Assembly: GCA_019412865.1 (NCBI GenBank)
Contig: DXOJ01000456.1
Location: forward strand, 1 to 11,700
Length of the DNA stretch: 11,700 nucleotides
From: Bacteroides sp.
GTDB taxonomy: Bacteria; Bacteroidota; Bacteroidia; Bacteroidales; Bacteroidaceae
Direction: 5' to 3'
A program made the translations under genes and the position numbers. Shown here one piece after another: positions 6,671 to 11,700 of this stretch (position 1 is the first letter of the stretch; every line of letters begins with the position of its first letter). The notes beneath the pieces are model-generated. The model searched no databases and was not told the origin of the DNA. It was given only the letters and a program-made list of their open reading frames with translations.

Positions 6671-7567
6671 ATGGAAAAGAAAATACCATTGAATATAGGT
6701 CTCGAAATCTTAGAAAATCCGGATGTCGCCCGATTTAACGAATTTCGTTTCATATCTCCGCATTTCGGATTCGTAAACAGCTTCGCCAAAATAGAATCCA
6801 ATCTTATCACAATAGATCAACCTTATCGTATCAAAGAGGGACGTATCGCAGTTATCAAACAGGGATATGCGCGCGTATTAATCAACCTGATAGAAGAAAC
6901 TTTTCAGCCGGACAAGCTACTATTAATTGTTCCGAATTCCATTCTTCAGATTATAGAAGTCTCTCCGGATTTTGATATGCAGATGGTAGCCATGGACGCG
7001 GAATTTCTTTCTATAGCCGGAAAAGACAATTTCTTCACTCATCTCTCACAGTTACAGAAAAACCTCATATTATCTCTGACCTCACATGAATACGACTTGT
7101 TTAAGAGTTATTTTGCTTTAATATGGAATATATTACAAGAACCGACGTTCCGACGGGAAGCTATTCAATATCTACTAATCAGTCTTTTGTGCAATATAGA
7201 ATATCTTGTCAAAAACAACAATCAAAAAGAACAGAGCTGTCAGACACATCAGGAAGAGATTTTCCAGCGTTTCATTTCTTTAGTCAATGCTTATGGCAAG
7301 AAAGAACGTAATGTTAGTTTTTATGCGGATAAGCTATGTCTCACTCCTCGTTATCTTAATACGATCATCCGCCAAACCAGTCAACAAACAGTAATGGACT
7401 GGATAAACCAGTCCATTATATTAGAAGCTAAAGTATTGCTAAAACATAGCAATCTGCTTGTTTATCAAATTTCTGATGAATTGAACTTCCCTAATCCTTC
7501 TTTTTTCTCGAAGTTCTTTAAGCGAATGACAGGAATGACACCACATGAATATCAATTCTCGAAATAA
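6671..7567 (+). CDS. AraC-family transcriptional regulator, divergent from the efflux operon
   Basis: A DNA-binding regulator of 298 residues. The N-terminal part (about 1-180) is a sensor region, probably cupin-like as in many Bacteroides AraC proteins; its ligand is not predictable. The C-terminal region (about 195-298) is the double helix-turn-helix DNA-binding domain. The first HTH is around 217-247 (FYADKLCLTPRYLNTIIR) and the second around 263-295, ending with the family signature NPSFFSKFFKRMTGMTPHEY. The domain order and length are typical. It is read divergently from the exporter operon across a gap of about 150 bp that contains candidate promoters for both directions and a 21-bp-spaced direct repeat, so it is most likely the local regulator of the exporter and perhaps of itself. 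The stop codon lies inside a palindrome shared with manC. Confidence 0.92.
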   Translation: MEKKIPLNIGLEILENPDVARFNEFRFISPHFGFVNSFAKIESNLITIDQPYRIKEGRIAVIKQGYARVLINLIEETFQPDKLLLIVPNSILQIIEVSPDFDMQMVAMDAEFLSIAGKDNFFTHLSQLQKNLILSLTSHEYDLFKSYFALIWNILQEPTFRREAIQYLLISLLCNIEYLVKNNNQKEQSCQTHQEEIFQRFISLVNAYGKKERNVSFYADKLCLTPRYLNTIIRQTSQQTVMDWINQSIILEAKVLLKHSNLLVYQISDELNFPNPSFFSKFFKRMTGMTPHEYQFSK

Positions 7568-7584
7568 ATTTTATTTCGAGAATT
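7554..7584. terminator. Palindrome spanning both stop codons, probable bidirectional terminator
   Basis: Positions 7554-7568 and 7570-7584 are perfect reverse complements (15 nt) around a single T at 7569. The TAA of the regulator (7565-7567) and the TAA of manC (7573-7571) lie symmetrically inside it. As RNA, the central A/U pairs would open to form the loop. With only 3 nt between the two genes this is the only candidate terminator for either transcript, but its low GC and lack of a strong U-tract after the arms make efficient termination uncertain. Confidence 0.5.
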
Positions 7585-8617
7585 CTTTAATTCTTTGCTC
7601 TTCTTCCAGCTTGCAGATCAATAATGTGTTATCTTTCTCTGCAATGATATATCCATCCAAGCCTTGAATGACTACTCGTTTTTCTTCGCTGGCATGCACA
7701 ATACAATTTTTGCTTTCGTACAAACGGATATCGGTTCCTACGGTTGCATTTCCAGACTTATCCTGTGGAAGCAAACCGCGAAGTGCTCCCCATGTACCCA
7801 GATCTGACCAGCCAAAAGAAGCGGGAAGTACATAAATCTCCTGTGCTTTCTCCATCACTGCATAGTCGATAGAAATGCTTTCGCAAGTAGGGAATAACTT
7901 CTTGATCGTTTCATTTTCTTTCTCTGTATAGAAATCGGGGAAAATGCGATCGAAAATTTGTGCGATGCCCGGAGCATATACACGCAGCACGGAAGTAATA
8001 GTACGCACGTTCCACACAAAGATTCCCGCATTCCAGAAGAAATTGCCTTCTGCCAGATACTTTTCGGCAGTCTCTTTATCCGGTTTTTCCTTAAATGCAT
8101 CTACAGTGTAAATCTCTTTATCTGTCTGGAGCTGATCAGCAGCAGCAATATATCCGTATCCGGTTTCCGGACGAGTTGGCCGGATACCTATCGTTACAAT
8201 GGCGCTGCCATCATCTGTGAAACGAAGGGCTTTCTCCATCACTCTACGGAATTCTCCCGTATCAATGACTAATGCATCCGAAGGAGTTACTACAATGTTA
8301 GCATTCGGATGTTTTTTCTTGATCTTCCAGCAAGCAAAAGCAATGCAGGGTGCAGTATTGCGAGCACAAGGCTCCGCCAAAATATTACTTTCCGGAATTT
8401 CCGGCAACTGCTCCCGAACAATATCAATGTATTTTTCAGAAGTTACGACCCACATATTTTCTTTAGGGCAAACACCGTCGAAACGATCTGCCGTCAACTG
8501 AATCAGCGACCGGCCACATCCCATTACATCAATAAATTGTTTAGGACATTCCGGAATGCTCATCGGCCAGAAGCGGCTCCCTATGCCACCAGCCATTATT
8601 ACAACATGATTATCCAT
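7571..8617 (-). CDS. manC: Mannose-1-phosphate guanylyltransferase (GDP-mannose pyrophosphorylase)
   Basis: Transfers GMP from GTP to mannose-1-phosphate, giving GDP-mannose, the cytoplasmic precursor for mannose, and through GDP-fucose for fucose, in surface glycans. Of 348 residues, nearly all form the nucleotidyltransferase fold. The signature AGGIGSRFWP (9-18) is followed by PKQF (25-28), EPCARNTAPCI (82-92), TPSDA (111-115), FKEKP, FFWNAGIFVW and GWSDLGTW near the C-terminus. The usual PSDH has Ala115 in place of His. It lacks the C-terminal cupin phosphomannose isomerase domain of longer bifunctional ManC proteins (about 470 residues), so it should be monofunctional. The start at 8617 is supported by AGGAG at 8628-8632. 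It lies downstream of carB on the same strand but behind a terminator, and no other sugar-nucleotide gene is nearby, so it is probably transcribed alone. Confidence 0.93.
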   Translation of the reverse strand: MDNHVVIMAGGIGSRFWPMSIPECPKQFIDVMGCGRSLIQLTADRFDGVCPKENMWVVTSEKYIDIVREQLPEIPESNILAEPCARNTAPCIAFACWKIKKKHPNANIVVTPSDALVIDTGEFRRVMEKALRFTDDGSAIVTIGIRPTRPETGYGYIAAADQLQTDKEIYTVDAFKEKPDKETAEKYLAEGNFFWNAGIFVWNVRTITSVLRVYAPGIAQIFDRIFPDFYTEKENETIKKLFPTCESISIDYAVMEKAQEIYVLPASFGWSDLGTWGALRGLLPQDKSGNATVGTDIRLYESKNCIVHASEEKRVVIQGLDGYIIAEKDNTLLICKLEEEQRIKEFSK

Positions 8618-8738
8618 ACCTGTTATTCTCCTGTTTTTTTTTTAAATAATTGCGCAATTTACTCCAAAATGTCTAATTCTACAAGGAAAATGAGAGAAAG
8701 TAGCCAAATTCTATTTACGTTTAAATGATACAACTAAA
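8618..8738 (-). promoter_or_regulatory. manC upstream region with Shine-Dalgarno, A-tract and 12-nt palindrome
   Basis: This non-coding stretch should hold the manC promoter, because a terminator separates manC from carB. On the minus strand it contains AGGAG (8632-8628), 10 nt before the ATG, a run of ten A (8643-8634), and the palindrome AATTGCGCAATT (8648-8659). A loose -7-like sequence, TAGAATTTG, reads on the minus strand around 8697-8689, one base longer than the consensus spacing. No convincing -33/-7 pair was found. Confidence 0.4.
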
Positions 8739-8770
8739 AAAGCCGCCTCCTAAAAATATAGAAACGGCTT
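8736..8770 (-). terminator. Intrinsic terminator of carB
   Basis: On the minus strand AAGCCG (8770-8765) pairs with CGGCTT (8745-8740). Wobble pairs can extend the stem inwards, and it runs directly into a T6 tract (8741-8736). It begins about 30 nt after the carB stop codon. This separates carB from manC downstream. Confidence 0.8.
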
Positions 8771-8800
8771 CTTCCAGTTATTACATAACAACTGATTCCC

Positions 8801-11700
8801 TTACTTATACTCTGCCCAGCTCTTGATAGCTATATCATCCACACTCATCGTACAGAAGGCATTGATAAATGCACTAGCCAGACGGGCATTTGTAATCAAC
8901 GGTATATTCAAGTCAATGGCAGCACGACGGATTTTATACCCATTACTTAATTCTCCAGCTGTCAGATTCTTCGGGATATTGACTACCATATCGATTTCCT
9001 TGCGATGAAGCATTTCCAATGCCTGCGGATGCCCCTCCTCACTCGGCCAATAGACATGAGTACTCTCAATTCCATTCTCTGCAAGCGTTTTGTGTGTACC
9101 ACCCGTTGCAAAGAGTTTGTATCCCTTATTCACCAACATACGGGCCGCATCCATCATATCAGCTTTCTGTTTCATTGTTCCCGTAGACAGCAGGATATTC
9201 TTTTTCGGAATACGATAGCCCACGGAAAGCATTGCTTTGAGTACGGCACAGGAAGTATCCATACCGATACAGCCCACTTCACCGGTAGAAGCCATATCTA
9301 CCCCCAATACCGGATCGGCTTTCTGCAAGCGGTTAAAGGAGAACTGGGAAGCCTTGATTCCTACATAATCCAGTTCGAAGAGATTCTTTTCCGGTTTCTC
9401 CACAGGCAGACCGAGCATTACTTTCGTTGCCAGTTCGATAAAGTTGATCTTCAACACCTTGCTGACAAACGGGAAAGAACGGCTGGCACGGAGATTACAT
9501 TCAATCACCTTGATATCATTGTCTTTCGCCAGATATTGAATATTAAACGGACCGGAGATATTCAAAGCCTTGGCAATCTCACGACTGATACGCTTAATAC
9601 GGCGAACAGTTTCTACATATAACTTCTGTGGCGGAAACTGAATCGTTGCGTCACCGGAGTGTACTCCCGCAAATTCGATATGTTCACTAATAGCGTATGC
9701 CACGATTTCTCCATTCTGCGCCACCGCATCCATTTCCACTTCCTTGGCGTGTTCGATAAACTGGCTTACTACCACCGGATGTTTCTTCGATACATTGGCT
9801 GCCAGTTTCAAGAAACGTTCCAATTCTTCCTGATTAGAACAAACATTCATTGCAGCACCCGAAAGCACGTAAGACGGACGAACAAGTACGGGAAAACCGA
9901 CTTCTTCAACAAACTCCTGAATGTCATCCATAGAAGTCAACTCACGCCAACGAGGCTGATCCACACCGATACGGTCGAGCATGGCAGAGAACTTCTCACG
10001 GTCCTCGGCATTGTCAATACTCTTGGCACTTGTACCAAGAATATGGATATTCTGTGCATCCAGACGTAAAGCAAGGTTGTTCGGAATCTGACCACCGGTA
10101 GATACAATCACGCCATGCGGATTCTCAAGTTCCAGAATATCCATCACACGCTCGAAGGTCAATTCGTCGAAGTACAAACGGTCGCACATATCGTAGTCCG
10201 TAGATACGGTTTCAGGATTATAGTTAATCATGACACTGCGCCATCCCTCTTTGCGAATGGTATTCAAAGCCTGTACGCCACACCAGTCAAATTCTACCGA
10301 AGACCCGATACGGTAAGCACCGGAACCCAGTACGACAATAGACTTATGATCTCCCCAATAATGCACATCATTTGCTACACCGCTATAAGTAAGATACAGA
10401 TAATTGGTTTGTGCCGGATATTCGGCTGCCAACGTATCGATCTGTTTCACTACCGGAAGGATCCCCACACTCTTACGATAATTGCGAATATAAAGAATTC
10501 CATCTTCCATATCACCTTCGTAACCGATGGCACGGGCAATCTGGAAATCAGAAAAACCCTGAACTTTAGCTTTACGAAGCAATTCGTCCGGCAAATCGGC
10601 AATCTGTTTGTGGTTATTTCCCCAACTATGCAACTCTTCGGAAGTGTTCATGATATTCATCAACTTCTGCAAGAACCATTTATCAATCTTAGTCAATTCG
10701 TGCACCTGATCGATGGTGTAGCCGGCACGAAACGCTTTCGAGATCACGAAAATACGTTTATCGGTCGGTTCACGCAAGGCTTTGTCAATGTCGGAGATAA
10801 CCAATTCTTTGTTCTCCACAAAACCATGCATTCCCTGTCCGATCATACGAAGCCCTTTCTGAATCGCTTCTTCAAAAGTGCGTCCGATAGCCATTACTTC
10901 ACCAACAGATTTCATGGAAGAACCCAGTTCTTTATCAACCCCATGGAATTTACCCAAATCCCAACGAGGAATCTTACATACGACATAATCCAATGCCGGT
11001 TCGAAGAAAGCAGAAGTAGTCTTGGTTACAGAGTTCTTCAGATCGAATAGTCCATAACCCAATCCCAATTTGGCAGCAACGAAAGCCAGCGGATAACCGG
11101 TTGCTTTGGATGCCAAAGCGGAAGAACGGGAAAGACGGGCGTTCACTTCAATAACCCGATAATCTTCGGATTCGGGATCGAAGGCATATTGTACATTACA
11201 TTCACCCACAATACCAACATGGCGGATGATACGTATGGCCAACTCGCGAAGTTTATGGTATTCTTTATTCGTAAGCGTTTGAGACGGAGCAATAACAATA
11301 GATTCACCAGTATGAATACCCAGCGGATCGAAGTTCTCCATATTACAAACGGTGATACAGTTGTCAAAGCGGTCACGCACCACTTCATATTCCACTTCTT
11401 TCCAACCACGCAGTGATTTTTCCACCAATACCTGCGGAGAGAAAGAGAATGCTTTTTCTACAAGAAGATCCAGTTGTTCTTCATTATCACAAAAACCGGA
11501 ACCCAAGCCACCCAATGCATAAGCCGCACGAACAATTACCGGATAACCCAGCTCTTTCGCTGCACGACGAGCATCTTCCGCATTTTCTACGGCCTCACTC
11601 TTAATGGTCTTTACATTGATTTCATTTAATTTCTGACCGAAAAGTTCACGATCTTCGGTATCCATAATAGCTTGTACCGGAGTGCCGAGCACCTTTACAT
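8801..11700 (-). CDS. carB: Carbamoyl-phosphate synthase large subunit, 5' end beyond the window
   Basis: Makes carbamoyl phosphate from bicarbonate, ATP and ammonia passed from the glutaminase subunit CarA; it feeds pyrimidine and arginine synthesis. The frame is open to the right edge, with 966 codons visible; by comparison with the usual ~1070 residues about 110 are missing. Numbering from V1 at 11692: the first ATP-grasp synthetase domain (to about 285) ends with IEVNARLSRSSALASKATG, retaining the Glu/Asn/Arg of the ATP site. A helical oligomerisation domain follows (about 290-435). The second synthetase domain (about 435-820) contains NPETVSTD and IECNLRASRSFPFVSK. An MGS-like allosteric domain (about 825-963) has FATGGT (861-866). 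Many segments, such as KQIDTLAAEYP, are closer to eukaryotic CAD and CPS1 than to E. coli CarB. A GTG at 11692 is internal, not the start. carA would be expected upstream but is not visible. An intrinsic terminator follows the stop. Confidence 0.96.
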   Translation of the reverse strand, partial: VKVLGTPVQAIMDTEDRELFGQKLNEINVKTIKSEAVENAEDARRAAKELGYPVIVRAAYALGGLGSGFCDNEEQLDLLVEKAFSFSPQVLVEKSLRGWKEVEYEVVRDRFDNCITVCNMENFDPLGIHTGESIVIAPSQTLTNKEYHKLRELAIRIIRHVGIVGECNVQYAFDPESEDYRVIEVNARLSRSSALASKATGYPLAFVAAKLGLGYGLFDLKNSVTKTTSAFFEPALDYVVCKIPRWDLGKFHGVDKELGSSMKSVGEVMAIGRTFEEAIQKGLRMIGQGMHGFVENKELVISDIDKALREPTDKRIFVISKAFRAGYTIDQVHELTKIDKWFLQKLMNIMNTSEELHSWGNNHKQIADLPDELLRKAKVQGFSDFQIARAIGYEGDMEDGILYIRNYRKSVGILPVVKQIDTLAAEYPAQTNYLYLTYSGVANDVHYWGDHKSIVVLGSGAYRIGSSVEFDWCGVQALNTIRKEGWRSVMINYNPETVSTDYDMCDRLYFDELTFERVMDILELENPHGVIVSTGGQIPNNLALRLDAQNIHILGTSAKSIDNAEDREKFSAMLDRIGVDQPRWRELTSMDDIQEFVEEVGFPVLVRPSYVLSGAAMNVCSNQEELERFLKLAANVSKKHPVVVSQFIEHAKEVEMDAVAQNGEIVAYAISEHIEFAGVHSGDATIQFPPQKLYVETVRRIKRISREIAKALNISGPFNIQYLAKDNDIKVIECNLRASRSFPFVSKVLKINFIELATKVMLGLPVEKPEKNLFELDYVGIKASQFSFNRLQKADPVLGVDMASTGEVGCIGMDTSCAVLKAMLSVGYRIPKKNILLSTGTMKQKADMMDAARMLVNKGYKLFATGGTHKTLAENGIESTHVYWPSEEGHPQALEMLHRKEIDMVVNIPKNLTAGELSNGYKIRRAAIDLNIPLITNARLASAFINAFCTMSVDDIAIKSWAEYK

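Noticed and set aside
6510..6689. N-terminal extension of the tolC-like gene into the AraC coding region
   Set aside because: The extension would cover the whole intergenic region with its promoter boxes, and the mature gene already begins with a clear signal peptide at 6509 (or 6518).
8309..8728. A + strand open frame overlapping the start of manC and the carB-manC gap
   Set aside because: It is mostly antisense to manC, with no recognisable family and no leader. The gap is better explained as a manC leader plus the carB terminator.
10115..11050. A 311-codon + strand open frame, plus others at 9005-9622 and 9659-10069
   Set aside because: They lie wholly antisense to the strongly conserved carB, show no recognisable family and look like non-protein composition. 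They are shadows of carB codon usage.
1..11700. CRISPR array, tRNA, rRNA, insertion sequence, phage or toxin-antitoxin elements
   Set aside because: No regularly spaced repeats, no tRNA-like or rRNA-like sequence and no transposase, integrase or terminal repeats were seen. The content is ordinary core genes plus one efflux operon.

Overview
The window looks like ordinary chromosomal DNA of a Bacteroidota gut bacterium, most likely Bacteroides. It has moderately low GC, AT-rich leaders with weak Shine-Dalgarno sequences, promoter elements of the Bacteroides type (TAnnTTTG at -7), a monofunctional short ManC, and protein sequences of a Bacteroides character. The species cannot be fixed from the sequence. 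Coding density is high and no gene appears broken. I see no tRNA, rRNA, CRISPR array, insertion sequence or integrase.

Layout, left to right. A small heat-shock protein gene on the + strand starts at the left edge (15-443). It converges on a five-gene minus-strand operon, and a very long hairpin terminator (477-540) separates the two. The operon, read from 6509 down to 542, is: TolC-like outer-membrane factor, HlyD-type periplasmic adaptor lipoprotein, tandem double-NBD ABC ATPase, ABC-2 permease 1, ABC-2 permease 2. This is the E. coli YbhG-YbhF-YbhS-YbhR gene set in the same order, with its own TolC partner added, so it should form a complete tripartite exporter from cytoplasm to outside. 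A divergent AraC-family regulator (6671-7567) is its probable local controller. The 150-bp gap between them holds candidate -7 boxes for both directions and a 21-bp-spaced direct repeat that fits an AraC-type operator.

The regulator converges on manC (mannose-1-phosphate guanylyltransferase, 7571-8617, minus). A 31-nt palindrome contains both stop codons. Upstream of manC, on the same strand but behind its own terminator, is carB (large subunit of carbamoyl-phosphate synthase). CarB runs off the right edge and lacks roughly its first 110 residues. Its sequence is strikingly like the eukaryotic CAD/CPS1 enzymes, including most residues of the human CPS1 N-acetylglutamate pocket.

I did not find an obviously new system. 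The observations most worth following are the one-sided degeneracy of the tandem ABC ATPase, the candidate operator for the exporter, the eukaryote-like CarB effector domain, and the palindrome shared by two stop codons.
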